Shown: positions 17,880-28,530, numbered from the stretch's first letter. The stretch is DNA of 64,000 bases from Moraxella pluranimalium (GCF_002014825.1 NZ_MUYU01000006.1:186001-250000); one strand, 5' to 3'. A program made the numbers and translations. Notes: generated from the letters alone by a model not told the origin.

Positions 17880-19808
17880 ATGAACAAAGCCATTCGCCCA
17901 CGATACCTGATTTTGACCGCCATGATGATTGCGAGCATCTCGGCGGGTGTGCCTAGCGTGACCCATGCCAATTCTGGCAGTGGGGCGTTTGGCGGTTTGA
18001 GCAGTATTTTTGGCTCAAAGTCCCAAGACATCTTACCTGTGCATGAAGCGTTTGGCGTGACCACGACCCAAGATGGCGAGCGTCTGACAGTGCAGTTTCG
18101 GGTAACTGACGGTTATTATATTTATCAAGATAAAATTGCGCTCAAGCTACCCGATGGCGTGGTAGCAGGGCAGTGGCAGTTTGACCAGTCGCCGAACTGG
18201 GTGGATGATCCGCAGTTTGGGCGTGTGGCGGTGTTTGAAAGTGATGTCATCGCAACAACGACCCTTGCTAGCACCCAAGCGATAACTGATACCGCCATCG
18301 GACTAAAGTGGCAAGGCTGTGCCAAAGCAGGGCTGTGCTATCCGCCTGAGACCACCAATGTGACAGTATCGCTTGCCGCCAATCCTGATGCCGTCAAGGC
18401 GATGCAGGCAGATGGTATGGCTGATAATAACCAAGCCGACACCAAAGCAGATACGCCAAATACAGCCAATTCTGCTACACAAGCCACAAGCCAAGACAAT
18501 ACCAATCTATCAGCTGATATCATTGGTACAGATGGCACGGCACTGCCATCGGCTGAGCGTTATACGCTGGATCATAGCTACACGCCAAGCCAAGCAGGTA
18601 GTAGCAATCCTGTGATGATGATTGGCTTGTTGTTCTTGGCAGGGTTGGTGCTTGCCTTTACGCCGTGTATCTATCCGATGCTACCCATCGTCGCCAATAT
18701 CGTCGCCAAACAGCGATCAAGTAGTGCCAAGCGTGGCTTTGTGCTATCCACCGCCTATGGCGTGGGTGTGGCGAGTGCTTATGGTATCTTGGGTGCGCTG
18801 ATTGCATGGTTTGGTCAGGCGCTTGGGATTACTGCATGGTTTCAAAAAACTTGGGTGCTCGCCATCGTCGCAGGGCTGTTTGTGCTCTATGCGATGATGA
18901 TGTTTGGCTGGGTGCAGATTCGTTTGCCATCAGCGCTGGCCAATTTGTTACAACAAAATGCCACACGAGCGGATGATAAGCTTGGGAGTATCACAGGCAG
19001 CTATCTGGCAGGGATGCTCTCAGCACTCGTGGTGTCGCCTTGTGTGTCAGCACCGATGGCAGGGGCTTTGACAGCCGTGGCAGGTAGCGGTAGTGCGGTG
19101 TTTGGCTTTTTGGCGATGTTTGCTCTGGGGCTGGGTTTGTCAGTGCCGTTGATGGTGGTTGGTGCGATGCAGGGCAAATATATGCCCAAAGCAGGTGCAT
19201 GGATGGATAAAGTGCGTCAGTTCGGTGGCTTGATGTTGCTTGGTGTGGCACTGCTCATGATTGAGCGAATCTTGCTAAATTCGTTGATGCTGGTGCTGTG
19301 GGCGGTGTGGTTTTTGGTATTGTGCCTTTGGTTTTGGCGATTATCAAAAATGGGCTTTCGTGTGCTATCGGTGCTGTCTGCGATTTGGGCAGGCTGTCTG
19401 ATGGCAGGGGCGTCGATGGGTGCAACTGATGCTTGGCGACCGCTGAACACCACTCAGAGCACCACAGGCTACACCCAAACATATCCTGATATGCATATCA
19501 CCACTTTATATGAGCTGGATCAGATTCTCGCCACTCGCCAAAAGGTGCTTGTCGATCTCACTGCTGATTGGTGTATCGAATGTCGCATCATGGAGCGAGA
19601 GCTATTTACCCATCGTCCTGCTGCGCTGTCTGATTATCAAGTGGTCAAGCTTGACATCACCGAGACGACCGATGAGAGCCGTGCTGTCTTGGCTCGCTAT
19701 CAGCTGTTTGGGCCACCAGCTTTGCTGATTTATCAAGAAGGCAAGCTTGAACAAGTGCTATTAGGACAAGTAAAGCGTGCGGATTTTGAGATGGCTTTGG
19801 TGAAATAA
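17880..19808 (+). CDS. dsbD: Thiol:disulfide interchange protein DsbD
   Basis: 642-aa inner-membrane electron carrier that moves reducing power from cytoplasmic thioredoxin to periplasmic DsbC and cytochrome maturation. All three modules are seen. After a signal peptide (about 1-30), the N-terminal periplasmic domain has Cys147 and Cys153 (GCAKAGLCYPP). The eight-helix centre has TPCIYP (Cys263) and SPCVSAP (Cys388). The C-terminal thioredoxin domain has DWCIEC (Cys565, Cys568). It is not next to dsbC, which lies 8 kb downstream. The RBS before the ATG is weak. Confidence 0.95.
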   Translation: MNKAIRPRYLILTAMMIASISAGVPSVTHANSGSGAFGGLSSIFGSKSQDILPVHEAFGVTTTQDGERLTVQFRVTDGYYIYQDKIALKLPDGVVAGQWQFDQSPNWVDDPQFGRVAVFESDVIATTTLASTQAITDTAIGLKWQGCAKAGLCYPPETTNVTVSLAANPDAVKAMQADGMADNNQADTKADTPNTANSATQATSQDNTNLSADIIGTDGTALPSAERYTLDHSYTPSQAGSSNPVMMIGLLFLAGLVLAFTPCIYPMLPIVANIVAKQRSSSAKRGFVLSTAYGVGVASAYGILGALIAWFGQALGITAWFQKTWVLAIVAGLFVLYAMMMFGWVQIRLPSALANLLQQNATRADDKLGSITGSYLAGMLSALVVSPCVSAPMAGALTAVAGSGSAVFGFLAMFALGLGLSVPLMVVGAMQGKYMPKAGAWMDKVRQFGGLMLLGVALLMIERILLNSLMLVLWAVWFLVLCLWFWRLSKMGFRVLSVLSAIWAGCLMAGASMGATDAWRPLNTTQSTTGYTQTYPDMHITTLYELDQILATRQKVLVDLTADWCIECRIMERELFTHRPAALSDYQVVKLDITETTDESRAVLARYQLFGPPALLIYQEGKLEQVLLGQVKRADFEMALVK

Positions 19809-19856
19809 ATTATCCAAATACAGCCTGATAATCCCTAAAAGTTCTACCCCTTGAAA

Positions 19857-19892
19857 ATCCCCATCGCCACCCCGATGGGGATGATTTTTATC
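19857..19892 (+). terminator. Intrinsic terminator after dsbD
   Basis: CCCCATCG/CGATGGGG stem (19859-19866 with 19873-19880), 6-nt loop, then a T-rich tail. Confidence 0.82.
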
Positions 19893-19975
19893 TTTACAAT
19901 ATTTCCTAGAAAATTTAAATAAAAACAATAAAATCAATATCTTATAAAATTATTATACCATTACAAATACAGATG

Positions 19976-20004
19976 CTTGAAAATTATCCACAGGCTAACC
20001 ATAT
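19976..20004 (+). promoter_or_regulatory. clpB: Sigma-32 (heat-shock) type promoter of clpB
   Basis: CTTGAAA (19976-19982), 14-bp spacer, AACCATAT (19997-20004), matching the sigma-32 pattern CTTGAAA / CCCCATNT in the first element and most of the second. Lies 33 bp before the clpB ATG. Confidence 0.7.
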
Positions 20005-20037
20005 AATAATCAACCAAACATTGATAAGGATAATAAC

Positions 20038-22623
20038 ATGAACTTTGATAAATATACACGCACCTTACAAGACATCATCCGTAAAGCCAATGAGCTTGCC
20101 ATCAGTCGCAAGCATACCGCCATCAGCCCTGCGCATTTATTGTCAGTATTGACACAGAACGAAACTGCGGTATCGATACTGACAGCGAGCGGAGCAGCTG
20201 TGCAGACCTTACAAGAGCAAAGTGAGACTTTGCTGTCGCATTTGGCAGTGGCAACGACACCACCGGCTCAGATAGGATTGGCGCCTGATACCGCCCGAGT
20301 GCTACAAGCGACTGAGCAGTTTGCCAATAAAGCTGGTGATGAGTATGTGGCGGTCGAGTGGTTGCTGCTTGCATTATTTGAAGAAAAAAGCACGCACAAA
20401 GTACTGGCATCAGCCGGCATTACCGCCGAGACTTTACAAAACATCATTACAAAAATCCGTGGAGATCAAACCGTGAATAATCAAAACAGCGAACAAAACC
20501 GACAAGCTCTAGATAAATATACCATCAATCTGACCGACCGTGCCCTACAAGGCAAGCTTGACCCTGTCATCGGTCGTGATGACGAAATCCGCCGTACCGT
20601 GCAGGTGCTGTCTCGCCGTACCAAAAATAACCCTGTGCTCATCGGTGAAGCAGGCGTGGGTAAGACCGCCATCGTCGAGGGGCTAGCTCAGCGTATCGTC
20701 AATGGCGAAGTGCCTGAGAGCCTGCGCAATAAGACCGTGCTATCGCTGGATATGGGCTCGCTGATTGCAGGGGCGAAATATCATGGCGAATTTGAAGAGC
20801 GTCTAAAAGCCGTGCTGAACGAGCTTGCTAAGCAAGACGGCAATGTCATCTTGTTCATCGATGAGCTACATACCATGGTCGGCGCAGGCAAAACCAGTGG
20901 CGCGATGGATGCAGGCAATATGCTAAAACCTGCTTTGGCTCGTGGTGAGTTACGCTGTGTGGGTGCGACGACTTTGGATGAATACCGCCAATATATCGAA
21001 AAAGACCCAGCGCTTGAGCGTCGATTCCAAAAAGTGCTCGTCGATGAGCCAAGTGTCGAAGATACCATCGCCATCTTGCGTGGACTCAAAGAGCGTTATG
21101 AGCTACATCACGGTGTCAAAATCATGGACTCTGCCATCATCGCAGCTGCCAAGATGAGTCATCGCTATATCACCGATCGTCAGTTGCCTGATAAGGCGAT
21201 TGATTTGATTGATGAAGCAGCAAGCCGTATCAAGATGGAGCTGGATTCCAAGCCTGAAAGCCTAGATAAGCTGGATCGTCGTATCATCGCACTCAAGATG
21301 CAGCTAGAAGCGGTCAAAAATGAAGATGATGCTGGTGCAAAAGCACAGGTGAAATCATTGACCGCCCAAATCGATGAAGCTCAAAAAGAATACAGCGAGC
21401 TTGAGCAAATTTGGAAAACCGAAAAAGCAGGCGTTGAGAACAGCAAACAGCTACAAGCCAAGCTTGACAATGCTCGTATCGCACTCGACAAGGCGTTGCG
21501 TGAAGGCGACTATGCACGAGCATCACAGCTACAATATGGCGAGATTATCGAGCTTGAAAAAGCGCTGGAACAAGAACAGCTTGATGAGAGCGATAACGCA
21601 TCAGGCGCACCGAAGCTACTGCGTAATAAGGTGACCGATAACGAAATTGCCGAAGTGGTCTCAGCTGCCACAGGTATTCCTGTTGCCAAGATGCTACAAG
21701 GCGAACGCAATAAACTACTTGCGATGGAAGACATCCTGCATGAGCGAGTCATCAGCCAAAACGAAGCCGTCACCGCTGTGGCAAATGCCGTGCGTCGTAG
21801 CCGTTCGGGGCTGTCTGATCCAAATAAACCAAGTGGTTCATTCTTATTCCTTGGACCAACCGGTGTGGGTAAGACCGAGCTGACCAAAGCTTTGGCGAAT
21901 TTCTTATTCGACTCAGAAGATGCGCTCGTGCGTATCGATATGAGTGAATTTATGGAAAAACACAGTGTCAGCCGCCTTGTCGGTGCACCCCCAGGTTATG
22001 TCGGCTACGAAGAAGGTGGTGTCTTGACCGAAGCGGTACGCCGTAAGCCATATAGCGTGGTGCTGTTCGATGAAGTTGAAAAGGCACATCCTGATGTGTT
22101 CAACATCCTACTACAAGTGCTCGATGATGGCCGCTTGACCGACAGTCAAGGTCGTGTGGTGAATTTCAAAAACACCGTCATCATCATGACCAGTAACCTA
22201 GGTAGTCATGCGATCCAAGAGATGGCAGGCGATGATTATGACACCATCAAATCAGCGGTGATGAGTTCGGTCAATAGCCACTTTAGACCTGAATTTATCA
22301 ACCGTATCGATGAGATCGTGGTGTTCCACAGTCTAGGTCAAGCGCAGATGGCAGGCATTGCCGAGATTCAGCTAGATCGCTTGCGTGCTCGCCTAAAAGA
22401 GCGTGAGCTGGGACTGGTGCTGAGTGATGAGGCGATGACGCATTTGGTTGAGATTGGCTATGATCCTGTGTTTGGCGCACGACCGCTTAAGCGAGCCATT
22501 CAGCAAGAGATCGAAAACCCATTAGCACAGCTGCTGCTATCAGGCGAATTTATCGCAGGCGATGTCATCAGCGTTGAGTGGGTGGATGATAAGTTTGCGT
22601 TTAATAAGCTGCGTTATAACTAA
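20038..22623 (+). CDS. clpB: ATP-dependent chaperone ClpB (Hsp100 disaggregase)
   Basis: 861 aa, full family length. Domains in order: Clp N domain (1-145), AAA-1 with Walker A GEAGVGKT near 203-210, the coiled-coil M domain (about 405-525, Glu/Lys/Gln-rich), AAA-2 with Walker A GPTGVGKT near 605-612, and a small C-terminal domain. With DnaK it resolves protein aggregates after heat stress. Preceded by a sigma-32-like promoter and GGATAA before the ATG; followed by a terminator, so monocistronic. Confidence 0.97.
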   Translation: MNFDKYTRTLQDIIRKANELAISRKHTAISPAHLLSVLTQNETAVSILTASGAAVQTLQEQSETLLSHLAVATTPPAQIGLAPDTARVLQATEQFANKAGDEYVAVEWLLLALFEEKSTHKVLASAGITAETLQNIITKIRGDQTVNNQNSEQNRQALDKYTINLTDRALQGKLDPVIGRDDEIRRTVQVLSRRTKNNPVLIGEAGVGKTAIVEGLAQRIVNGEVPESLRNKTVLSLDMGSLIAGAKYHGEFEERLKAVLNELAKQDGNVILFIDELHTMVGAGKTSGAMDAGNMLKPALARGELRCVGATTLDEYRQYIEKDPALERRFQKVLVDEPSVEDTIAILRGLKERYELHHGVKIMDSAIIAAAKMSHRYITDRQLPDKAIDLIDEAASRIKMELDSKPESLDKLDRRIIALKMQLEAVKNEDDAGAKAQVKSLTAQIDEAQKEYSELEQIWKTEKAGVENSKQLQAKLDNARIALDKALREGDYARASQLQYGEIIELEKALEQEQLDESDNASGAPKLLRNKVTDNEIAEVVSAATGIPVAKMLQGERNKLLAMEDILHERVISQNEAVTAVANAVRRSRSGLSDPNKPSGSFLFLGPTGVGKTELTKALANFLFDSEDALVRIDMSEFMEKHSVSRLVGAPPGYVGYEEGGVLTEAVRRKPYSVVLFDEVEKAHPDVFNILLQVLDDGRLTDSQGRVVNFKNTVIIMTSNLGSHAIQEMAGDDYDTIKSAVMSSVNSHFRPEFINRIDEIVVFHSLGQAQMAGIAEIQLDRLRARLKERELGLVLSDEAMTHLVEIGYDPVFGARPLKRAIQQEIENPLAQLLLSGEFIAGDVISVEWVDDKFAFNKLRYN

Positions 22624-22680
22624 CTTTTCTGCTAGTGTATTCACCACCATGCATCAAGCATGACAAAGTGCACGCCAAAC

Positions 22681-22720
22681 CAAACCGCTTATCCTATAAT
22701 GATGGGGTAGGCGGTTTTTT
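22681..22720 (+). terminator. Intrinsic terminator after clpB
   Basis: AACCGCTTATCC pairs with GGGTAGGCGGTT (two G-T pairs), followed by seven T. Confidence 0.82.
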
Positions 22721-22818
22721 TCATGGATAAATTCATCGCTTTTTTGGCAATTTTTGTGAATTTTTGGTATGATGACACTTTTATTATTTTTCCAAAAATT
22801 CCAATCAAAAGGCAAGCC

Positions 22819-24270
22819 ATGACCACGACCAATCCTTTGACCGCCACCCAAAACAACTTGGTACTTTATGATACCTTAAGCGCTACCAAACGCCCATTTA
22901 CACCCATTCAAGCGGGTAAAATCGGCATCTATGTCTGCGGTATGACGGTCTATGATTATTGCCATATGGGCCATGCACGAGTCATGGTGGGCTTTGATGT
23001 GATTGTGCGATGGCTTAGAGCGCTTGGCTATGATGTCAATTATGTGCGTAATATCACCGATATTGATGATAAGATTATCAATCGTGCCAACGAAAACGGC
23101 GAAACCATCAACGAGCTGACCGCACGCTTTATCACAGCCATGCACCAAGATGAGCAAGCATTAGGCTGTGCATCACCCAATAGCGAGCCAAAAGCTACCG
23201 ACCATATCGACGATATGCAGGCGATTATTAATACTTTGATGACCAAAAATCTTGCCTATCAAGGCAGTGGCGGTGATGTGTATTATGCGGTGGATAAATT
23301 TAGCGATTATGGCAAGCTATCTAAGCGTAAACTCGATGAGATGCAAGCAGGGGCATCAGAGCGTGTCGGTGCGACAGATGATAAGCATAATCCGTTTGAC
23401 TTTGTGCTGTGGAAATCTGCCAAGCCATCCGAACCACATTGGCAGTCGCCGTGGGGTCTGGGTCGCCCGGGTTGGCATATTGAGTGCAGTGCGATGAGTA
23501 CCTGCTGTCTTGGCGAGACCTTTGATATTCATGGGGGCGGGCATGATTTGCAGTTCCCACATCACGAAAACGAAATCGCCCAATCCGAAGGCGCAAGTGG
23601 CAAAACCTATGCCAACAACTGGATGCACATGGGCTTTATTAATATCGATGGCGAAAAAATGAGCAAATCGCTCAATAACTTTTTTACCATCCGTGATGTG
23701 ATTGCCAAATTCCACGCCGAGACGGTGCGTTTTTTCTTGTTATCGAGCCATTATCGTAGCCCTGTCAATTTCTCAGATGCGGCGCTCAAAGAAAGCCATA
23801 CAGCGCTCACTCGCCTATACCAAGCGCTCAAATCTGCCGAAAGCTATGGCGATGTCCAGATTAGTGATACAGCATGGGCAAGCGAGTCAGGGCAGGCATT
23901 TGCAGCAGCGATGAATGATGACTTTAATACCGCCAAGGCAGTGAGCGTGCTGTTTGATGTAGCAGGTAAATTAAACCGTGCCATCAAAGCGGATGATGTC
24001 AATGAGGCGATGAATCAAGCAGTGATTCTAAAGACTTTGGCAAGTGTGCTTAATATCATCCAAGCGGTGCCAACCGAATTTTTGCAAGCCAAAATCGGTG
24101 CTGATGAAGATGGGCTGAGTGATGCTGATATCGAAGCTAAAATCAGCGAGCGCGCCAAAGCCAAAGCCAATAAAGACTTTGCTAAGGCTGATGCCATCCG
24201 TGAAGCGCTAAAAGCACTAGGCATTGAGCTAGAAGATAGCCGAGCAGGCACGACTTGGCGTCGGGTGTGA
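22819..24270 (+). CDS. cysS: Cysteinyl-tRNA synthetase
   Basis: 483-aa class I aminoacyl-tRNA synthetase charging tRNA-Cys. The zinc/HIGH region is seen at [15 protein letters not shown] (about residues 40-54), further zinc ligands in ECS and [15 protein letters not shown], and the KMSKS loop near 280-284. The C-terminal helical domain ends in GTTWRRV. The ATG at 22819 has AAAGG upstream and matches the family start; the 32-codon upstream extension is rejected. Confidence 0.96.
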   Translation: MTTTNPLTATQNNLVLYDTLSATKRPFTPIQAGKIGIYVCGMTVYDYCHMGHARVMVGFDVIVRWLRALGYDVNYVRNITDIDDKIINRANENGETINELTARFITAMHQDEQALGCASPNSEPKATDHIDDMQAIINTLMTKNLAYQGSGGDVYYAVDKFSDYGKLSKRKLDEMQAGASERVGATDDKHNPFDFVLWKSAKPSEPHWQSPWGLGRPGWHIECSAMSTCCLGETFDIHGGGHDLQFPHHENEIAQSEGASGKTYANNWMHMGFINIDGEKMSKSLNNFFTIRDVIAKFHAETVRFFLLSSHYRSPVNFSDAALKESHTALTRLYQALKSAESYGDVQISDTAWASESGQAFAAAMNDDFNTAKAVSVLFDVAGKLNRAIKADDVNEAMNQAVILKTLASVLNIIQAVPTEFLQAKIGADEDGLSDADIEAKISERAKAKANKDFAKADAIREALKALGIELEDSRAGTTWRRV

Positions 24271-24299
24271 TAGATCTCTTTACTTTCTGATTTGGTTGG

Positions 24300-25295
24300 A
24301 TGATGGTTATGATAAGCCCAAGATCTTATGTGCTAAATCTAATAATGATGTTAGTGTTATCGCTCAATACCAGTCATGCGTCTATCGATGATGAAGCTTA
24401 CAGCCAGATGGCGTGCATCAAGCCAAACACTGAACTAGAGTTTGATCATGTGGGCTGCTTAAATAAAAAAGGCGTCGCCATTGTCGGTGATAATTTGCAA
24501 ACGGTTTTTGGCGATTTTCCTTATCCGATGGGCTTGGTGGATGCATCGGGTAAGCTGATCTTGCCCAATCAATATCATCAGATCTATATGCCAAGCGATT
24601 GGGGGTATGACAATTCTTTACCGATGTCTGATGCGCTGATTTTGGTTGAGACTCGAGATTTAAGCCAAGATAGTTTGTTTGGTAATTTGGGTGTGGTCAG
24701 TGATGGATGGGGATTGGTGGATACCAAGGGTAATTTTATTATCCCTATTGGTATGTATGACGAGATCAATCAGTTCTATGACAATGGCTTGGCAGCAGTC
24801 GAGGTTGATGGTAAATACGGCTTTATTAATACCAAAGGGGAGCTTGTCATTCCTCTGATGTATGACTATGCTTTTGGATTTTCTGATGGCTTGGCTGGGG
24901 TCAAATATCAGGGTCTGTATGGCGTCATCGATGTCAATAATCGCGCAGTCATCGATTTTAAGCACCAACATCTTGAACTGCTAAAGCCAAACCTTGTCGC
25001 TGTCAAAGATGGTGACCGATATGCCTTGATGGATATTCATTCAACCCGATTAACTGGCTATGATTACGATCTGATCTCAGACTTGGATTTTCAGGGTTTA
25101 TATCTGGTAGAGCAGTCCAATAAATACGGCGTGATCAATACCAAAGGCGAGATTGTCGTGCCTGTGATGTATGACTCTGTGGATATTAACTACGAAAAAT
25201 CTTCATATCATGACAACAAAACCTATCTGTCTGCCAAACGGGCTGACGGCAACTATGATCTTTATGATGAGCAAGGCGTTTTGGTGAATGACTAA
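24300..25295 (+). CDS. WG-repeat protein, probably periplasmic or outer-membrane associated
   Basis: 331 aa with an N-terminal signal peptide (hydrophobic 11-23, cleavage near SHA). At least five WG-type beta repeats follow (GLVDASGKLILP, WGLVDTKGNFIIP, YGFINTKGELVIP, YGVIDVNNRAVI, YGVINTKGEIVVP), each trailed by a YD/YH-type segment. WG repeats form a beta-propeller-like scaffold of unknown partner. Three ATGs lie close together (24300, 24303, 24309) with no clear RBS, so the start is uncertain by a few codons. It stands apart between cysS and a terminator. Confidence 0.82.
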   Translation: MMVMISPRSYVLNLIMMLVLSLNTSHASIDDEAYSQMACIKPNTELEFDHVGCLNKKGVAIVGDNLQTVFGDFPYPMGLVDASGKLILPNQYHQIYMPSDWGYDNSLPMSDALILVETRDLSQDSLFGNLGVVSDGWGLVDTKGNFIIPIGMYDEINQFYDNGLAAVEVDGKYGFINTKGELVIPLMYDYAFGFSDGLAGVKYQGLYGVIDVNNRAVIDFKHQHLELLKPNLVAVKDGDRYALMDIHSTRLTGYDYDLISDLDFQGLYLVEQSNKYGVINTKGEIVVPVMYDSVDINYEKSSYHDNKTYLSAKRADGNYDLYDEQGVLVND

Positions 25296-25340
25296 TTGTT
25301 TAATGGTGTCATGCCGTACTGATTTAATCTATCACCATTA

Positions 25341-25370
25341 AAAAGACGACCATCAGACCGTCTTTTAGTT
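25341..25370. terminator. Bidirectional terminator between WG-repeat gene and hom
   Basis: AAAAGACG (25341-25348) pairs with CGTCTTTT (25359-25366), 10-nt loop. T-rich in both directions, between convergent genes. Confidence 0.8.
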
Positions 25371-25394
25371 TTCGCGACAGTTAAAGCCAAGCGA

Positions 25395-26696
25395 TTATTC
25401 CAAGCTTTCTAGGCGGATACGCACCACAGGCTCAACCACCGCACCCAAGGCTTCGATTTGCTCAATGGCGGTGTTCATTTGCTTCTCGACCACAGGCAGG
25501 GTGAGAATAATGATTGGCACCAGACCTGATTTGTGTGCATCACGCTGTAGGATAGCATCGATATTGATGCCATTATCACTTAGGATACGCGTGGTGTCAG
25601 CCAGTACGCCGACTTCATCTTTGACTGTCAGGCGTAGATAGTAGCCAGAAGTCATCTCATCGCTTGGTAGGATGCGGGTGTCTGACAGTTGGTCGGATTT
25701 GAACGCTAGATGCGGCACAGCAAAGTGATTGTGTGAGCTCATCGCACGAACCAAGTCCATCACATCCGCCATCACTGCCGATGCAGTCGCACCTGCACCT
25801 GCGCCATCGCCATAGTATAGCGACTGTCCAAGTGGGTGTGCATCGACCATCACGGCATTTTTGACGCCATTGACATTAGCAAGTAGTGCTTGATTGGGAA
25901 TCAGTGTCGGATGTACGCGTAGCTCGACGCCATTATCACGACGGATAGCAAAGCCTAGATGCTTGATGGTATAGCCAAGCTCTTTGGCATAGACGACATC
26001 TTGTAGGCTGATTTTGGTGATGCCTTCGCAATATACTTTATCAAACTGCACAGGAATACCAAAGGCGATCGATGCCAGTAGTGACAGTTTGTGTGCTGCA
26101 TCAATACCTTCGACATCAAAAGTCGGATCAGCTTCGGCATAGCCTAAGGCTTGTGCTTCAGCGAGGACATCGCCAAATTTGCGGTTCTTAAGCTGCATTT
26201 CTGACATGATAAAGTTGCCAGTGCCGTTAATGATACCAGCCAGCCAGTCGATTTTGTTGGCAGCAAGTGCTTCACGCACGATTTTGATGATTGGGATACC
26301 GCCTGCGACCGCAGCTTCATAGCGGACTTGCACGCCATTTTCTTCAGCAAGTTTAAAGATTTCGTTACCATGTTTGGCAAGTAGTGCTTTATTGGCGGTG
26401 ACGACGTGTTTTTTGTGGCGGATGGCGTGGGTGATGACATCATAAGCCACACCAGTACCGCCAATCACTTCGATGACGATATCAACATCATTAGCAGCAG
26501 CAATCGCCATCAAATCGGCAGTTTGGTTGATGCTAGGGTCGATATCATCACGCTGACGGCGAGTGCCTGCATGGGTGATTTTGAGCTGATGACCGGTACG
26601 GCGTGACAGCTCGTCGGCGTTGTCCTTGAGTAGATTTAGCACACCTGTGCCAACAGTGCCTAAGCCAAGTACGGCAAGATTGATCGTGTTATTCAC
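25395..26696 (-). CDS. hom: Homoserine dehydrogenase
   Basis: 433-aa NAD(P)H-dependent enzyme making homoserine from aspartate semialdehyde for threonine and methionine. The Rossmann motif is GLGTVGTGV (11-19), followed by the catalytic region (INGTGNFIMSEM, AEADPTFDVEGIDAAHK) and a C-terminal ACT domain (about 350-430, VKDEVGVLADTTRILSD), typical of the monofunctional feedback-regulated form. Single gene; the leader 26697-27010 is AT-rich. Confidence 0.96.
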   Translation of the reverse strand: MNNTINLAVLGLGTVGTGVLNLLKDNADELSRRTGHQLKITHAGTRRQRDDIDPSINQTADLMAIAAANDVDIVIEVIGGTGVAYDVITHAIRHKKHVVTANKALLAKHGNEIFKLAEENGVQVRYEAAVAGGIPIIKIVREALAANKIDWLAGIINGTGNFIMSEMQLKNRKFGDVLAEAQALGYAEADPTFDVEGIDAAHKLSLLASIAFGIPVQFDKVYCEGITKISLQDVVYAKELGYTIKHLGFAIRRDNGVELRVHPTLIPNQALLANVNGVKNAVMVDAHPLGQSLYYGDGAGAGATASAVMADVMDLVRAMSSHNHFAVPHLAFKSDQLSDTRILPSDEMTSGYYLRLTVKDEVGVLADTTRILSDNGINIDAILQRDAHKSGLVPIIILTLPVVEKQMNTAIEQIEALGAVVEPVVRIRLESLE

Positions 26697-26905
26697 AAAT
26701 AGCCCCGTGGGATATATCTTTGAAATAAAGTAAAATCGCTACAAATGTAGCCAAAAATCGAAAAAATAGCGGCTTAACTTAACAAGCCTAATAAACTGCC
26801 TAAATTACCACATCTTATGGTTTCGTGCTACTAATTTTTTATGAAATTTGGTGCGAATCGCTTAAGCCTTTTGGAATAAGCGTTTTGATTGCCGAATTTG
26901 TAATA

Positions 26906-26949
26906 GTACAAATAAGGGCTTTGTTTGACATCTCACCAAGCAAAGCCCT
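26906..26949 (-). terminator. Probable terminator downstream of dsbC
   Basis: AGGGCTTTG (26915-26923) pairs perfectly with CAAAGCCCT (26941-26949); the minus-strand exit is moderately T-rich. It is the only structured element in the gene-free stretch 26697-27010, which otherwise looks like AT-rich leader of hom. Confidence 0.65.
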
Positions 26950-27010
26950 GAATCTAGCCCAAAGTCAGTGATGAGCTTTGGCTGATTTAAGCGGATAATC
27001 AGGCATTGGT

Positions 27011-27805
27011 TTATTGATTATCAATCGCTAATTTAATGAGTTCATCAGCAGGCACGTAGCCGCCGATTTGCATACCTGATGCGGTAAAAATCGCTGGCGT
27101 ACCACTGACACCGAGTGTATGCCCCAATGCCATGTGCTGCTCGACAGGATTGTCGCAGTCAGGTGCGTTGATGGCTTTGCCTTGTTTGGCTTGAGCCAGT
27201 GCATCTTGGCGGTTGCTGCTACACCAGATGGCCTTGGCAAGCGGCACATCTTTTTGGGCGCGTGGCCAAGCCAAGTAGCGAACTTCAACACCGCCTGTAG
27301 TAATGGCGTCAATCTCACTGTGTAGCTTTTGGCAATAGTGGCAAGTCGGGTCGGTGAACACATAGATGTGGGCTTTTTTGTCGCCTTTGGCAGGGTAGAT
27401 GATTTGCTCACTTTCGGGGACTTTGGCAAGCGCGTCTTTGGCAATGGCGGATAATAAATCGGCGCCAATGTCCACAGGCTCGCCATCGCCAAGCTTGGCA
27501 ATTTGCCCTTGGATAAGATAAGTGCCTGATTTGTCAGTGAACATGGCAGGCGCATTATCAAAGCTCACCCAATAAATATCAGGCATCTGTGTGGCAATGG
27601 CATTGGTGACTTTGATGGTGACGCCCGATTTGTCCAGATTGGCTTGCAGGGCTTGGATAACAGCGGTATCGCCACTGCTTGTCGTTTGGGCGGTGGCTTT
27701 GGTGTCGGTTTTTGCTTGGTTTTGGGTTTGAGCCTTATCACCACAGGCGGTCAGTAGTAGGGTGCTTGTGAAGATGGCAGTTAGTAGGGTGGTTTTGGTG
27801 GTCAT
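27011..27805 (-). CDS. dsbC: Thiol:disulfide isomerase DsbC family, predicted lipoprotein
   Basis: 264 aa. The N terminus is a lipoprotein signal with lipobox LTAC (Cys21), then a low-complexity linker (22-45), the DsbC dimerisation domain (about 48-120), and a thioredoxin fold with active site CHYC (Cys155/158) plus the structural pair Cys195/Cys217. The cis-Pro loop is GTPAIF. It isomerises wrong disulfides in the periplasm and is kept reduced by DsbD, present in this window. Classical E. coli DsbC is soluble, so membrane anchoring is a variation. It starts 21 bp after a cysteine-containing secreted protein gene and probably shares its transcript. Confidence 0.9.
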   Translation of the reverse strand: MTTKTTLLTAIFTSTLLLTACGDKAQTQNQAKTDTKATAQTTSSGDTAVIQALQANLDKSGVTIKVTNAIATQMPDIYWVSFDNAPAMFTDKSGTYLIQGQIAKLGDGEPVDIGADLLSAIAKDALAKVPESEQIIYPAKGDKKAHIYVFTDPTCHYCQKLHSEIDAITTGGVEVRYLAWPRAQKDVPLAKAIWCSSNRQDALAQAKQGKAINAPDCDNPVEQHMALGHTLGVSGTPAIFTASGMQIGGYVPADELIKLAIDNQ

Positions 27806-27826
27806 AGTAGTCTCAAGTTTCTAAAA

Positions 27827-28390
27827 TTAACAACCCATAGTAAGGTGTAGCTGTGTGACATTGCCTTGACGGGTAAAGTTTGCCAAAGGCTCGCCAATAC
27901 CCCAACAGCCATCACCTTCGGTTTCTTGTTTGAATTTAACCGATTTGATAAGTGCATTGTATTGAGCATTGGTCATGGGCTTGAATGTTGCATAAAAACC
28001 AACATGGCCGCACTCGGTACAGCCTAGATAATATGTTAAATTTTCCAATGGATAGCCGTATAGTTTGGCATTTTTCAGTGGATAAACAGCCGTCAACAAT
28101 AAGTCATCTTTGCCGTAATAAGATTTGGCTGGCAACATATCATTGCGATATGGGGCTTTGATGGCGGTAAATTTGCCAGATGCTGCCATTTTGGTCAGTG
28201 GCTGTTTGGGTAATTTGCCATCATCATAATCATAGATAGCCTTTGAAAAAGTATTATCCATAATTGCACCAAGCATAGCACCGCCATCACCACTTTTACC
28301 TGTTTCCAAATATCGAAATGCAGGCGTCCAATCAGCGGCAAATACAGTACTGCTAAGTAGCAAGCTAGATGCTAATAGTAAGTGTTTCAT
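27827..28390 (-). CDS. Secreted protein of unknown function with CxxC motif, upstream of dsbC
   Basis: 187 aa; no family recognised. Signal peptide (MKHLLLASSLLLSS, cleavage near FAA). Four cysteines in the mature part: a CTEC pair at 124/127 in YLGCTECGHVGFY, Cys162 in GDGCWGIGEP, and a C-terminal Cys187. The ATG at 28390 has GGA seven bases upstream; 28393 is an alternative. Only 21 bp separate it from dsbC on the same strand, so a role as DsbC substrate or redox/metal-binding partner is plausible but unproven. Confidence 0.72.
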   Translation of the reverse strand: MKHLLLASSLLLSSTVFAADWTPAFRYLETGKSGDGGAMLGAIMDNTFSKAIYDYDDGKLPKQPLTKMAASGKFTAIKAPYRNDMLPAKSYYGKDDLLLTAVYPLKNAKLYGYPLENLTYYLGCTECGHVGFYATFKPMTNAQYNALIKSVKFKQETEGDGCWGIGEPLANFTRQGNVTQLHLTMGC

Positions 28391-28500
28391 CATCAATTCC
28401 AATCAAAATCATTGTTCACTTATCTTAATCGAAATTCACCTAACATTCAAATTTAAAACAAAAATAACCGTAAATTTATCGCTAATCATCATAACGCCTA

Positions 28501-28530
28501 TTGCCAACACCCCGTAATTTTTGGTACAAT
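28501..28530 (+). promoter_or_regulatory. guaB: Sigma-70 type promoter of guaB
   Basis: TTGCCA (28501-28506), 18-bp spacer, TACAAT (28525-28530), about 70 bp before the guaB ATG. Confidence 0.6.
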
